The notes under the pieces: model-generated
What the model was told of the DNA's origin: nothing
What the model saw: only the letters and a program-made list of their open reading frames with translations
Databases searched by the model: none
Part shown: piece after piece, positions 23,201-32,089 of the stretch
How the letters are laid out: every line of letters starts with the position of its first letter
How positions within the stretch are numbered: position 1 is the stretch's first letter
Translations under genes and position numbers: made by a program
Source: Pigmentiphaga sp. H8
Lineage (GTDB): Bacteria > Pseudomonadota > Gammaproteobacteria > Burkholderiales > Burkholderiaceae_B
Length of the DNA stretch: 64,000 nt
Assembly (NCBI RefSeq): GCF_003854895.1
Contig: NZ_CP033966.1
Coordinates: forward strand, 5,929,224-5,993,223
Direction: 5' to 3'

Positions 23201-24331
23201 ATGAGCGACACCGCGGTCAAGGAACTGGTCCAGTTGATTCCGGAAGGCTTGCCGACCGGCCTGCGCAACTACTGGTATCCGATCCTGCAAACGGAAGAAC
23301 TGCCCACCGGCAAGCCGGTCGGGCTGAAGGTGCTGGGCGAGAACCTCGCCGCCTGGCGCGATGCCGACGGCCAGCCGAATGTCGTGCGCGATCGCTGCCC
23401 CCATCGCAGCATCCGGCTGTCGGTCGGCCGCGTCATGGATGGCGAACTGCAATGCCTGATGCACGGGCTGCGTTTCAACGGCGAAGGCCGCTGCACGCTG
23501 ATCCCGTGGGAAACCGCGCATACTCCGCATCACGACCGGCTGGGCGTGCCGGCGTATCCGGCGCGGGAGCTGGGGGGCTATGTCTGGGCCTACCTGGGCG
23601 ATCCGGTCCGCTTTCCGCCGCCGCCGCTCGAGACCCAGGTTCCCGAGGAACTGCTCAAGCCCGACGAATTCATCTGCTTCCGGCTGCCCACCTCCACCTG
23701 GAAGGCCAACTGGCTGCTGGCCATCGACGGCAGCGACGGCTTCCACGCGGTCGTGCTGCACACTGATTCGCAGGCCGTGCATCGCGCCGAACGCAAGCCG
23801 GGCAGCAACGAGGTGCCGCTGGAAGACCGCCGCATCAAGATCATCCGCACCTCGCACGGCGTGCGCGGCGTATCGGTCGACCTGGAAGGCGAGCCCATCA
23901 ACCACGGCCACTTCACCGTGGACGTCAAGGGCCAGCGCTTCTGCCTGCCCTGTCTGACCACCAATCCCATCATGCCGGCGCCGGGCGCCGCGCCCTACGC
24001 GTCGCGGCTGTGGCAGTTCCCGCAGGATGCCCAGCACACGACGGTGGTCCGCTTCCTGTCCTGGCGTGCCCGGACCGAGGCCGAACGCGCCGCCGCCACG
24101 CGCCTGTTCAACGAGGTGGCGCTGCCGCGGCTGGAACTGGTCAACGCCGAGGACGCCTTCGCCGCCGAGGCGCAGGGTGACCTGATCGAGGCCCGTTCGC
24201 GCGAGTACCTGCTGGCGCCCGACGAGGACGTGATCAAGGTCCGCCGGCTGCTGCGCACGGCCTTCGTGTCGCAGGCCCAGCACGGCGAGCGCATCGACAA
24301 CCCGGCCGGCTCGCTGGCCTACCCCGCCTAG
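23201..24331 (+). CDS. Rieske [2Fe-2S] aromatic-ring oxygenase, oxygenase component
   Basis: A 376-residue Rieske non-heme iron oxygenase of the phthalate dioxygenase / vanillate O-demethylase type. The Rieske cluster motif is Cys66-x-His68 ... Cys85-x2-His88, and the mononuclear iron site is Asp179-x2-His182-x4-His187 (DGFHAVVLH). It would hydroxylate or demethylate an aromatic acid using electrons from a reductase; no reductase gene is present here. GGGG before ATG 23201 favours it over the ATG two codons upstream. It heads an operon with SDR and Bug genes. Confidence 0.9.
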   Translation: MSDTAVKELVQLIPEGLPTGLRNYWYPILQTEELPTGKPVGLKVLGENLAAWRDADGQPNVVRDRCPHRSIRLSVGRVMDGELQCLMHGLRFNGEGRCTLIPWETAHTPHHDRLGVPAYPARELGGYVWAYLGDPVRFPPPPLETQVPEELLKPDEFICFRLPTSTWKANWLLAIDGSDGFHAVVLHTDSQAVHRAERKPGSNEVPLEDRRIKIIRTSHGVRGVSVDLEGEPINHGHFTVDVKGQRFCLPCLTTNPIMPAPGAAPYASRLWQFPQDAQHTTVVRFLSWRARTEAERAAATRLFNEVALPRLELVNAEDAFAAEAQGDLIEARSREYLLAPDEDVIKVRRLLRTAFVSQAQHGERIDNPAGSLAYPA

Positions 24332-24339
24332 GAGCGCGC

Positions 24340-25119
24340 ATGGGACACAGGCTCGAAGGCAGGACCGCGCTGGTTACCGGCGGCGCGGGCGGCATCGGCC
24401 AGGCCATTGCCGCGCTGTTCGCCGATGAAGGCGCGCGCGTGATCCTGGTGGATCGCGACGCCGAGGCGCTGGCGGCGGCCGTGGCGCGCCTGGGCAGCGA
24501 GCGCATCGTCGCCGCCACCTGCGACATCGCCGACGAAGCCCGGGTGGCGCGATTGGGCGACGCCATCCGCGCGGGCGGCGATGCGCTCGACATCCTGGTC
24601 AACAACGCCGCCACGCGCGAATACCACCGCCTGGCCGACGCCGATGCCGCCTCGTGGCAGCGCATCCTGTCGGTCAACGTGGTCGGCGCCAGCCTGGTCA
24701 CCGCGCTCGCCCTGCCCTGGCTGCGCCGGTCGGGGCGCGGCGCGGTGGTCAACGTCGCCTCCACCTTCGGCATCTGCGGCCGGGCCGGCATGGGCCAGTA
24801 CGACGCCACCAAGGCGGCGATGGTGGCGGCGACCCGGGTGCTGGCCATCGAGGAAGCGCGGCATGGCGTACGTGCCAATGCCGTGTGTCCGGGGTCGGTG
24901 CTGACCGGATTCACGCTGGGCCGCGCCGCCGCGCGCGGCCTGTCCGAATCCGAACTGAAGGACCGCGGCTTCGTGCCCGCGCCCATCGCCCGCTGGGGCG
25001 AGCCGGCCGAGATCGCGGCGCCGGTGTTGTGGCTGGCTTCCGACGAAGCCTCGTTCATCACGGGCGCCGTGCTGCCCGTGGACGGCGGGGTGTCGGCCAG
25101 CGGTACGCGCGTCGCCTAG
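24340..25119 (+). CDS. short-chain dehydrogenase/reductase (SDR)
   Basis: A 259-residue classical SDR. Nucleotide-binding motif GGAGGIGQ (residues 15-22), NNAA, the catalytic pair in YDATK with an upstream Ser (NVASTFG), and the C-terminal LPVDGGVSASG. It begins eight bases after the oxygenase stop with AGGAG before the ATG. In the analogous phthalate pathway a dehydrogenase oxidises the cis-dihydrodiol made by the oxygenase, and that role is likely, though not proven, here. Confidence 0.9.
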   Translation: MGHRLEGRTALVTGGAGGIGQAIAALFADEGARVILVDRDAEALAAAVARLGSERIVAATCDIADEARVARLGDAIRAGGDALDILVNNAATREYHRLADADAASWQRILSVNVVGASLVTALALPWLRRSGRGAVVNVASTFGICGRAGMGQYDATKAAMVAATRVLAIEEARHGVRANAVCPGSVLTGFTLGRAAARGLSESELKDRGFVPAPIARWGEPAEIAAPVLWLASDEASFITGAVLPVDGGVSASGTRVA

Positions 25120-25153
25120 CGCGGCGTTTCCACTCTTGTTCAGGATGCTCCGT

Positions 25154-26128
25154 ATGAAGACCCTTGCCGCACTCCTGCTGTCCTGTGCCGCCTGCCTGCC
25201 GATGGCGGCCGCCCATGGGGCCGACGCCGACTATCCGTCGCGGCCCATCACCATCGTCGTTCCCTTCCCGCCCGGAGGCAGCCCGGACATGCTGGCCCGC
25301 GTGATCGGCGACAAGCTGGGCCAGCGCCTGGGCCAGACCGTCGTGGTCGAGAACCGCCCCGGCGCGAGCGGCACCATCGGCGCCGCGCACGTGGCCCGCG
25401 CGGCGCCCGATGGCCATACGCTGATGATGACGCCCAATACCTTCGTGCTGTCGCCGCTGGTGCTGCCCAAGGGGGTCGTGAGCTTCGACGTGCAGGCCGA
25501 CTTCGCGCCGGTGATCCTGCCGGCCAAGACGCTGATGGTGCTGGCGGCGCATCCGCGCCTGGGCGTGAAGAACCTGCCCGAGCTGGTCACCTATGCCAAG
25601 GCTCATCCCGGCCTGACCTACACCGGTTCGGCCAACGGCTCGCCGCAGCACGTGGCCGGCGAAATGCTCAAGCAGATGGCCGGCATCGACATGTCCTTCG
25701 TGTCGTACAAGGGACTGGCGCCGGCGCTGAACGACACGCTGGGCGGACACGTGGACCTGATCTTCGTGCCCTACGGCAACGTCGCGCAGCACGTGAAGGC
25801 CGGCGCGCTGACCGTGCTGGGCGGCCTGGACGAGGAACGCCTGGCGTCGGCGCCCGAGATCGTGCCGCTGCGCGAGCAGGGCTATCCGCGCATGGTGGTC
25901 GGCGTATGGACGGGGCTGTTCGCGCCGCGCGGCACGCCGGCACCCATCGTCGACAAGCTCAACCGCGAGATCAATGCGATCCTGGCCCTGCCCGACGTGA
26001 AGCAGCGGCTGGAAGGCGCCAGCCAGATCCTGGTCGGCGGGCCGCCGGCGACGCTGGCCAAGGTGGTCAAGCGCGACCTGGACACCTATGCGCCCATCGT
26101 CCGCAGCGCCGGCATCACGGCGGACTGA
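25154..26128 (+). CDS. Bug-family solute-binding protein of the oxygenase operon
   Basis: A 324-residue receptor with the leader MKTLAALLLSCAACLP ending near AHGADA. Family blocks are VPFPPGGSPDMLARVI, VVENRPGASGTIGAAHVARA and YKGLAPALNDTLGGHVD. AGGA before the ATG at 25154 makes it preferable to earlier in-frame codons. It lies 34 bases after the SDR gene, so it is the probable receptor for the aromatic acid attacked by the Rieske enzyme. Confidence 0.92.
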   Translation: MKTLAALLLSCAACLPMAAAHGADADYPSRPITIVVPFPPGGSPDMLARVIGDKLGQRLGQTVVVENRPGASGTIGAAHVARAAPDGHTLMMTPNTFVLSPLVLPKGVVSFDVQADFAPVILPAKTLMVLAAHPRLGVKNLPELVTYAKAHPGLTYTGSANGSPQHVAGEMLKQMAGIDMSFVSYKGLAPALNDTLGGHVDLIFVPYGNVAQHVKAGALTVLGGLDEERLASAPEIVPLREQGYPRMVVGVWTGLFAPRGTPAPIVDKLNREINAILALPDVKQRLEGASQILVGGPPATLAKVVKRDLDTYAPIVRSAGITAD

Positions 26129-26138
26129 GGCGCGGGCC

Positions 26139-27107
26139 TCAGGTTTGCAGCATCGACGGCCAGAACATTTCTTCCGGCTCGTACTTGCGCGGCGTCAGGC
26201 CCTGCCTGTGGGCGTAGACCAGCATCCGGTCCACTTCGTGGCGGGTCCTGGCAAAGCCCCACGGGTAGATGTCGGGCCCCGCCGCGCGGCGTTCCTCTTC
26301 CCATAGCGCGCGATACCACAGCGAGGTGGTGTGGATGCGCGCCCATTCCTCCTGCTTGCGGTAGCAGGCCTGCTTGGATGCCTCCCAGGCGTCGTACAGG
26401 CTTTGCGCGGCCCACGGATGGGCCTCGAGGATGGCCGTGCGCACCAGCAGCGTGTGCATGATGGGAAAGCAGCGCGTGCGGGCGAAATAGGCGCGTTCCT
26501 CGGCGCCGTGGTCGGGGAACAGGAAGTCGATGTCGGGATGGACGTTGGGCGCCCACACTTCGGTGGTGATGCCCGCGTCGATCGCGCCCGAGGCCAGGAG
26601 GTCGTACTGCGAGGACCCGGCCGGCGCGATCTCCATCTTCAGCCACGGCGGCGGCGTCCAGTCCGGCAGCCGCACCGGCTGCCAGGCCACCCAGGTGATG
26701 GACGACAGGTCGACGCCGTAGTCTTCCTCCAGGATGCCCTTGGCCCACAGCGCGGCGCTGGTGGCCCAGGTCTGCACGCCCACGCGGCGCCCGTTCAGGT
26801 CCGACGGCTTGGCGATGCCGCTGCGCCGGTTGATGTAGATGTACGAGTGCCGGAACATGCGCTTGACGAAGATCGGCAGCGCGGTGAAGCCCAGGGTGCG
26901 GCGCGGCAGGTCGGCGATGTAGGTGCCGGTGAAGAATTCCGCGACGTCGAACATGCCGCGCGCGCTTTGCGACTGGCGGCTGACGTCGTCGTCGTTGACG
27001 GTGATGTCGAGTTCGATGCCCCGCGCACGCACGGTGCCGTCGATCAGGGCCTGGGCGCGGTCGTAGGGACCGCAGGTCATGCTGAGTTTCAGGGGCGGCG
27101 CGGACAA
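26139..27107 (-). CDS. 4,5-dihydroxyphthalate decarboxylase-like / substrate-binding-fold protein
   Basis: A 322-residue protein beginning APPLKLSMTCGPYDRAQALI, the typical opening of the 4,5-dihydroxyphthalate decarboxylase (Pht5) family, which shares a periplasmic-binding-protein-like fold. Other family-like segments are YIADLPRRTLGFTALPIFVK and RRVGVQTWATSAALWAKGIL. No signal peptide is seen. The start is a TTG at 27107, chosen because AAGGAG lies seven bases upstream and no suitable ATG exists before the conserved region. It is convergent with the Bug gene at 25154. The Rieske/SDR/decarboxylase set mirrors phthalate degradation, but the substrate is unproven. Confidence 0.8.
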   Translation of the reverse strand: MSAPPLKLSMTCGPYDRAQALIDGTVRARGIELDITVNDDDVSRQSQSARGMFDVAEFFTGTYIADLPRRTLGFTALPIFVKRMFRHSYIYINRRSGIAKPSDLNGRRVGVQTWATSAALWAKGILEEDYGVDLSSITWVAWQPVRLPDWTPPPWLKMEIAPAGSSQYDLLASGAIDAGITTEVWAPNVHPDIDFLFPDHGAEERAYFARTRCFPIMHTLLVRTAILEAHPWAAQSLYDAWEASKQACYRKQEEWARIHTTSLWYRALWEEERRAAGPDIYPWGFARTRHEVDRMLVYAHRQGLTPRKYEPEEMFWPSMLQT

Positions 27108-27136
27108 CGGGGACTCCTTGCTGCGGGCAATCACAA

Positions 27137-28129
27137 TCAGTTTGCGCGGATCTTCAGTTCGGCGGTCAGGCGGCGATAGCGTTCGTCGTCCTCGCGCATC
27201 TGCCGGGTCAGCGCCTCGGGCGGCCCGCCTTCCGGCTCGTAGCCGAGCTGGTCCAGCCGGGCGCGCATGGCCGGATCCTTCAGCACGGCGTTGATGTCCT
27301 GGTTGAGCCGGGCGATGACGGGCGCCGGCGTGCCCAGCGGCGCCAGGATGCCGAACCAGGCGGTGGCCCGCACGTCGCGATAGCCCAGCTCGGCCATGGC
27401 CGGCACGTCCGGCATCTGCGGCGAGCGCCGGGGCGAGGACGTGGCCAGCGCGCGCAGCAGGCCGTCGCGGAAGTACTGGGTGTTGCCCGAGGTGGGCATC
27501 CAGGCCATGTTGACCTGCCCGCCCAGCAGCGCCGTCACCATCTTGGCCACGCCGCCGTACGGCACGCTGGTCAGCTCCAGCCCGGATTCTTTGCGGAACT
27601 GTTCGCCCATCACGTTCATCGGCGAACCGTTGTCGCCGCCGGAGTAGGCAAAGCCGGGATCCTTCTTCGCCACCGCGATGAAGTCCTTCACCGTCTTGAT
27701 GCCGTGGCTGTCGGCGAACTTGCCGTTGACGGCCATGACCATCATGGTCGAGACCGGCATCACCACCGGCGCCAGTTCCTTCGTGACGCTGACCGTGGCG
27801 GCGTTCTGCGCCAGCACGTAGGGCGCGATGACCAGCGTGTTGGGCATCAGGAACAGCGTGTAGCCGTCGGGCGCGGACCGTGCGGCCTGGCGCGCCGCGA
27901 TCATGCCGGAGGCGCCGGGCCGGTTCTCGACGATGACGCTCTGGCCCAGGCGCGGCTGCAGGCGCTCGGCCAGGACGCGGGCGAAGGTGTCGACCCCCGC
28001 GCCCGGGCCCGACGAGACGATCAAGGTCAAGGGGCGGCTGGGCCAGGCCTCGCCCTGGGCGTGGGCCGCCCAGGGCAGCAGACAGGCCGCGGTGGCGGCG
28101 GCGAGGGCAAGACGGCGAAGGCAACGCAT
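27137..28129 (-). CDS. Bug-family solute-binding protein
   Basis: A 330-residue receptor with the leader MRCLRRLALAAATAACLLPW ending AHA. Family blocks are SSGPGAGVDTFARVLAERL (a variant lacking the usual PPGG), VENRPGASGMIAARQAARS and APDGYTLFLM. AGGGG about eight bases upstream selects the ATG at 28129 over one 15 codons earlier. It precedes the decarboxylase-like gene by 29 bases and is probably co-transcribed with it. The variant ligand loop suggests a different ligand from the neighbouring Bug proteins. Confidence 0.9.
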   Translation of the reverse strand: MRCLRRLALAAATAACLLPWAAHAQGEAWPSRPLTLIVSSGPGAGVDTFARVLAERLQPRLGQSVIVENRPGASGMIAARQAARSAPDGYTLFLMPNTLVIAPYVLAQNAATVSVTKELAPVVMPVSTMMVMAVNGKFADSHGIKTVKDFIAVAKKDPGFAYSGGDNGSPMNVMGEQFRKESGLELTSVPYGGVAKMVTALLGGQVNMAWMPTSGNTQYFRDGLLRALATSSPRRSPQMPDVPAMAELGYRDVRATAWFGILAPLGTPAPVIARLNQDINAVLKDPAMRARLDQLGYEPEGGPPEALTRQMREDDERYRRLTAELKIRAN

Positions 28130-28374
28130 GAGAGGGCCCCTGAACGATGTGCGGACCGCTGGGGTCCATGTCATGAAAACGTGGAGCGACTATATCAATA
28201 CGTAAATATCAAATCAATATAATTTATAAGATACTGATTTTTAAGGAATTAATAATAAGTACAGTTATACGTACACTTAAATGGATTCGGACTCGGGCCC
28301 ACCCGCCGGTGGACGATCGGGCGCCACCGCCATTTCTTGACACGGTTTCTTCCTTTGCCGCACTATGGTCGATA

Positions 28375-28394
28375 AGCGGTTATTAATAACCGCT
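28375..28394. promoter_or_regulatory. perfect 20-base palindrome, candidate IclR operator (copy 1)
   Basis: AGCGGTTATTAATAACCGCT is self-complementary and is followed immediately by AAGCGG. The same AGCGG-N10-CCGCT-AAGCGG arrangement recurs at 31530-31555 beside the IclR gene. It lies 25 bases before the Bug ATG at 28420. The stretch upstream of it (28180-28290) is AT-rich with no gene. Confidence 0.7.
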
Positions 28395-28419
28395 AAGCGG
28401 ACAATAAAGGAGACCATCG

Positions 28420-29403
28420 ATGAAACGCTTTTTCCGCGGAACCTGGGCGCTCGCCCTGGCCCTGCTGCTGCCCGCCGCGCCCCAGCCGGCCGCGGCCGCC
28501 CAGCAGGACTACCCGAGCCGACCCATACGCCTGCTGGTCGGCTTCGGCCCGGGCGGCCCCACCGATCTGACCTTCCGCAAGCTGGCCGAACTGGCGGCGC
28601 GCCAGCTCGGCCAGCCCATCATCGTCGAGAACAAGCCGGGGGTCGGCGCCACGCTGGCTGCCTCCACCATGGCCAGGCAGGACAAGCCCGACGGCTACAC
28701 CATCGCCTCGGCCACGGCTGGCATGTTCCGCGTCCCGTACATGCAGAAGGTGGACTGGGATCCGATCCGCGACTTCACCTGGATCGCGGGGCTGGGCGGC
28801 TATACCTTCGTGCTGGCGGTGAAGGCGGATTCGCCATATCGGACCGCGGCCGACCTGGTGCGGTACGCCAAGGCCAACCCGGGCAAGGTGTCGGTGGCGA
28901 CCGCCGGCGCAGGCACCAGCATGCACCTGCTGACCGAGGCCTTCGCCGCCGCCGCCGGCGCCGAGCTGACCCACGTCGGCTACAAGAGCAGCAGCGAGGC
29001 CGCCGTCAGCCTGCTGGGCGGCCAGACCGTGGCGGCGGTGGACGCCGTGGGCAGCCTGCTGCCGCACGTGCAATCGGGCGCGCTGCGGCTGCTGATGTCG
29101 TTCGATGCCGAGCCGACGCCGCTGCTGTCGGACCTGCCCACCGCCCGCAGCCTGGGCTACGACATCGCCAATTCCGCGCCCTATGGATTGATCGGGCCCA
29201 AGGGCATGCCGCCGGAAGTGGTGCGGAAACTGGCGGCCGCCTTCAAGGCGGCGGTGGACGATCCCGAGTACGCCAAGCTGCTGGAGAAGCTGGGGCAGAC
29301 CTACTGGTTCAGCCCGCCGGCCGACTACGGCAAGTTCGCCGCCAGCTACTACGTCTCGGAACGCAAGCTGGTCGAGCATGCCAAGCTGATGCGCCAGCCC
29401 TGA
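28420..29403 (+). CDS. Bug-family solute-binding protein, first gene of an IclR-linked group
   Basis: A 327-residue receptor with a leader ending PQPAAAA before QQDYPSRP. Family blocks are VGFGPGGPTDLTFRKLAELA, VENKPGVGATLAASTMARQD and PDGYTIASA. AAAGGAG lies about eight bases before the ATG. The upstream palindrome shared with the IclR promoter suggests IclR control, tying this receptor to the flavin monooxygenase and CoA-pathway genes downstream. Confidence 0.92.
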   Translation: MKRFFRGTWALALALLLPAAPQPAAAAQQDYPSRPIRLLVGFGPGGPTDLTFRKLAELAARQLGQPIIVENKPGVGATLAASTMARQDKPDGYTIASATAGMFRVPYMQKVDWDPIRDFTWIAGLGGYTFVLAVKADSPYRTAADLVRYAKANPGKVSVATAGAGTSMHLLTEAFAAAAGAELTHVGYKSSSEAAVSLLGGQTVAAVDAVGSLLPHVQSGALRLLMSFDAEPTPLLSDLPTARSLGYDIANSAPYGLIGPKGMPPEVVRKLAAAFKAAVDDPEYAKLLEKLGQTYWFSPPADYGKFAASYYVSERKLVEHAKLMRQP

Positions 29404-29434
29404 TCACGCGGTGTTTGGAAAACAGAGATCAATC

Positions 29435-30661
29435 ATGAAGATCGTGATCGCGGGCGCGGGCATAGGCGGGCTGACCGCCGCGCTCAGCCTGCATGCGGCG
29501 GGCATCGCCGACGTGACGGTGCTGGAGGCCGCGCGGCGGATCCAGCAATTGGGCGTGGGCATCAACCTGCCGCCGCACGCCGTGCGCGAACTGGACGAAC
29601 TGGGGTTGGGCGAGCGGCTGGCGTCCTTCGGCATCCCCACGTCCGAGCTGGCCTACGTGGACAGCGGCGGCCGGCTGATCAACGCCGAGGCGCGGGGCCT
29701 GGAGGCCGGCTACCGGTGGCCGCAGTATTCGGTGCACCGGGGCAAGCTGCAGGAATTGCTGCTGGCCGCGGTGATCGAGCGCCTGGGGCCGGGGGCGGTC
29801 GTGACCGGACAGCGCGTGCAGGACGTGGCCGTCGGGGCCCCAGGCGTGCGGGTGACGGCGGTGGACGCCTCGGGTGGCACGGCTGTCCATGACGCCGACG
29901 TGCTGGTCGGCGCCGATGGCATCCGCTCGGCCGTGCGCGCCGCGCTGCATGGCGACGGCGCGCCGCTGGCCACCAACGGCTGGACCATGTTCCGCGGCGC
30001 GGCGCCGGGGCCGGCCTTCCGCGGCGGCCGCTCGATGGTGATCGTGGGCGACGAGCATCTGCGCTGCGTGGTCTATCCCATCGGCCCGGGCGTGCTGAAC
30101 TGGCTGATGGTGCGGCCCACCGAGCCGGGGGCCGCGGGCGAGCTCGGCAACTGGAACCGCCCCGTCTCCCCCGATGCGGTGGCCGCCCATGTCGCCCACT
30201 GGAATTTCGATTGGCTGGACATCCCGGCGCTGGTGCGCCGGTCGGACGCGGCCTACGAGTATCCGATGGCGGACATCGATCCCCTGCCGCGCTGGACCGC
30301 CGGCCCGGCCACGCTGCTGGGCGACGCGGCCCACGCCATGTATCCCTTCGGTTCCAACGGCGCATCGCAGGCCATCATCGACGCGCGGGTCCTGGCCTAT
30401 CACCTGGCCACGCAGCCCGGCCCCGAGGCGGCGCTGTCGGCCTACGAGCAGGCGCGCCGCGAGGCCGTGGCCGCCGTGCAGCGGGCCAACCGCAGCATGG
30501 CGGGCGACGTGATGAAGCGGGTCAGCACGCTGGCGCGGGCCAGCGACCATGCCTCGGCGGCGGCCGAGCTGGAGCGGGTGGAGCAGTCGTACCGGCAATT
30601 GGCGGGCTTCGACGTCGCGACGCTGAACGAGCGGCCGTCGTGGAGCGTGGCGCGGACCTGA
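29435..30661 (+). CDS. FAD-dependent aromatic monooxygenase
   Basis: A 408-residue class A flavoprotein hydroxylase similar to salicylate / hydroxybenzoate hydroxylases. Residues 3-12 give the FAD-binding GAGIGG, with DVLVGADGIRSAVR as the NAD(P)H/FAD 'DG' motif and LLGDAAHAMYPFGSNGASQA as the second FAD motif. It should hydroxylate an aromatic acid with NAD(P)H and O2. It begins 31 bases after the Bug gene; an ATG eight codons upstream was passed over because the fold starts directly at MKIVIAG. A hairpin follows the stop codon. Confidence 0.87.
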   Translation: MKIVIAGAGIGGLTAALSLHAAGIADVTVLEAARRIQQLGVGINLPPHAVRELDELGLGERLASFGIPTSELAYVDSGGRLINAEARGLEAGYRWPQYSVHRGKLQELLLAAVIERLGPGAVVTGQRVQDVAVGAPGVRVTAVDASGGTAVHDADVLVGADGIRSAVRAALHGDGAPLATNGWTMFRGAAPGPAFRGGRSMVIVGDEHLRCVVYPIGPGVLNWLMVRPTEPGAAGELGNWNRPVSPDAVAAHVAHWNFDWLDIPALVRRSDAAYEYPMADIDPLPRWTAGPATLLGDAAHAMYPFGSNGASQAIIDARVLAYHLATQPGPEAALSAYEQARREAVAAVQRANRSMAGDVMKRVSTLARASDHASAAAELERVEQSYRQLAGFDVATLNERPSWSVART

Positions 30662-30677
30662 ATCCGCATCCGGCGGA

Positions 30678-30701
30678 GGCGGGCGCCGGCCCGCGCCCGC
30701 C
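30678..30701. terminator. hairpin between monooxygenase and iclR (convergent ends)
   Basis: GGCGGGCGC (30678-30686) pairs with GCGCCCGCC (30693-30701) around a six-base loop, between the 3' ends of two convergent genes. No T-run is visible, so termination strength is uncertain. Confidence 0.5.
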
Positions 30702-30712
30702 GGCATGGCGCC

Positions 30713-31477
30713 CTACATCGTGGCCGCGCGGATTTGCGAGGCGGCCTGCCGCAGTTCGGCCAGGTACAGCTTCAAGGCCTCTTCCTGCGTGACCTGTCCG
30801 GTCGGCAGGCTGACGTTGATCGCGGCGATGGTGTTGCCCTCCTGGTCGCGCACCGGCACGGCCAGGCCGCAGATGGCTTCGTCCAGTTCGCCGTCTATCC
30901 AGACGTAGCCCTGCTTGCGCGCCGCCAGGATGCGCTCGCGCAGCGTATCGGGATCGACCACGGTGGCGCCGGTCAGCCGCTTGAACGGGGTGGTCCGCAG
31001 ATACTGCTCCAGCGCCTCGTCCGGCAGGCCTGCCAGCAGGATGCGTCCCATCGACACCGCATGCGCGGGCAGGCGGCTGCCCAGCGACGGGCTCATGGTC
31101 AGGATGCGCTTGGAGTGCTGGCGCTGGATGTAGACGATGTGTTCGCCGTCGAGCACCGACAGCGCGCACGACTGCTTGATGCGCCCGCACAGTTCTTCCA
31201 GGCTGAGCTGGGCCTGGCGCCAGTAGGGCAGGCTGTTCAGGTAGGACAGGCCCAGCCGCAGCACGCGCGGCGTCAGCCAGTAGCGCTTGCCGTCGGTCTG
31301 CACGAAGCCGAGTTCGATCAGGGTCAGCAGGAAGCGCCGCACCGCGGTGCGCGGCAGGTCCACCTCTTCGGCGATTTCCGCCAGGTTCTTCCGATACGAG
31401 CCGTAGCCCATGGCCTCGATCACGGCCAGGCCGCGGGCAAAGGTGCGGACGAACGATTCGCTTTCTGGGGTCGCCAT
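30713..31477 (-). CDS. IclR-family regulator (PcaR/PobR-like)
   Basis: A 254-residue IclR regulator. The N-terminal winged helix (ARGLAVIEAMGYGSYRKNLA, LPRTAVRRFLLTLIELGFVQ) precedes the effector domain (SCALSVLDGEHIVYIQRQHS; VSMGRILLAG; CGLAVPVRDQEGNTIAAINV). GGAGG seven bases before the ATG at 31477 fixes the start, 13 codons after an earlier ATG. The gene is divergent from the MaoC gene, and the intervening region holds one of two matched inverted repeats. Relatives control protocatechuate and hydroxybenzoate catabolism. Confidence 0.9.
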   Translation of the reverse strand: MATPESESFVRTFARGLAVIEAMGYGSYRKNLAEIAEEVDLPRTAVRRFLLTLIELGFVQTDGKRYWLTPRVLRLGLSYLNSLPYWRQAQLSLEELCGRIKQSCALSVLDGEHIVYIQRQHSKRILTMSPSLGSRLPAHAVSMGRILLAGLPDEALEQYLRTTPFKRLTGATVVDPDTLRERILAARKQGYVWIDGELDEAICGLAVPVRDQEGNTIAAINVSLPTGQVTQEEALKLYLAELRQAASQIRAATM

Positions 31478-31529
31478 GGGTCCTCCACGGCCTTGACAGC
31501 GCAGGCCGGAATCCAAATAATGGTCATAG

Positions 31530-31555
31530 AGCGGTTACTTATATCCGCTAAGCGG
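31530..31555. promoter_or_regulatory. AGCGG-N10-CCGCT-AAGCGG element, candidate IclR operator (copy 2)
   Basis: The arms AGCGG (31530-31534) and CCGCT (31545-31549), followed by AAGCGG, copy the element at 28375-28400 in sequence and spacing; the inner ten bases differ at only four positions. It lies between the divergent iclR and MaoC genes, 53 bases before the iclR ATG and 50 before the MaoC ATG. Confidence 0.7.
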
Positions 31556-31604
31556 TCATTCTAGCAGATCCAGGCCGCAGGTCAACACCTCTCAATGGAC
31601 TTCC

Positions 31605-32081
31605 ATGACAACCGAGACAAGCTTCGAAACCGACTTCTGGAAAGACGAGCAGTTGCGCAAGACCTGGGATGACATCGTTCCCGGCGAACCGCGCAAGACC
31701 CTGCCCTACACGCTCACGCTGGAGGCCATCCAGAAATACTGCCGCGTGGTCGGCGACATGCATCCGCTCTACTTCGACGAGGAGTATGCGCGCAAGAGCC
31801 CCTACAAGGGCCTGATCGCCCCGCCGGCCATCCACATCCTGCTGATGTTCGCGTGCACTCCCACCGACGACTGGATGCGCAGCCCCGGCACGGTCAACGC
31901 CGGCCAGTCGTGGAGCTACAACCTGCCGGCCCGGCCGGGCGACGTCATCCGCCTCGAGGCGCGCGCGCTGGACAAGGTCATCAAGAAGAACCGCCTGTTC
32001 GTGGTGCACGACAACGTGTTCTTCAACCAGCGCGACGAAGTCATCTGCTCCGGCCGCGGCTGGACCATCCGCCCGTTCTGA
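31605..32081 (+). CDS. MaoC-like dehydratase, FAS1-type N-terminal domain
   Basis: A 158-residue hot-dog-fold protein resembling the N-terminal half of MaoC-type (R)-specific enoyl-CoA hydratases. Segments LEAIQKYCRVVGDMHPLYFD and SPYKGLIAPPAIHILLMF are typical. It is followed after eight bases by a second hot-dog protein; such pairs usually act as a two-subunit hydratase on an enoyl-CoA. This one likely supplies structural contacts, and the catalytic Asp-His pair is clearer in the partner. First gene of the rightward CoA operon. Confidence 0.85.
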   Translation: MTTETSFETDFWKDEQLRKTWDDIVPGEPRKTLPYTLTLEAIQKYCRVVGDMHPLYFDEEYARKSPYKGLIAPPAIHILLMFACTPTDDWMRSPGTVNAGQSWSYNLPARPGDVIRLEARALDKVIKKNRLFVVHDNVFFNQRDEVICSGRGWTIRPF

Positions 32082-32089
32082 GGTCAATC

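Noticed and set aside
30740..30830. IclR gene extended by 13 residues to an upstream ATG at 31516
   Set aside because: The extension lacks a ribosome binding site and similarity, while GGAGG is correctly spaced before ATG 31477.
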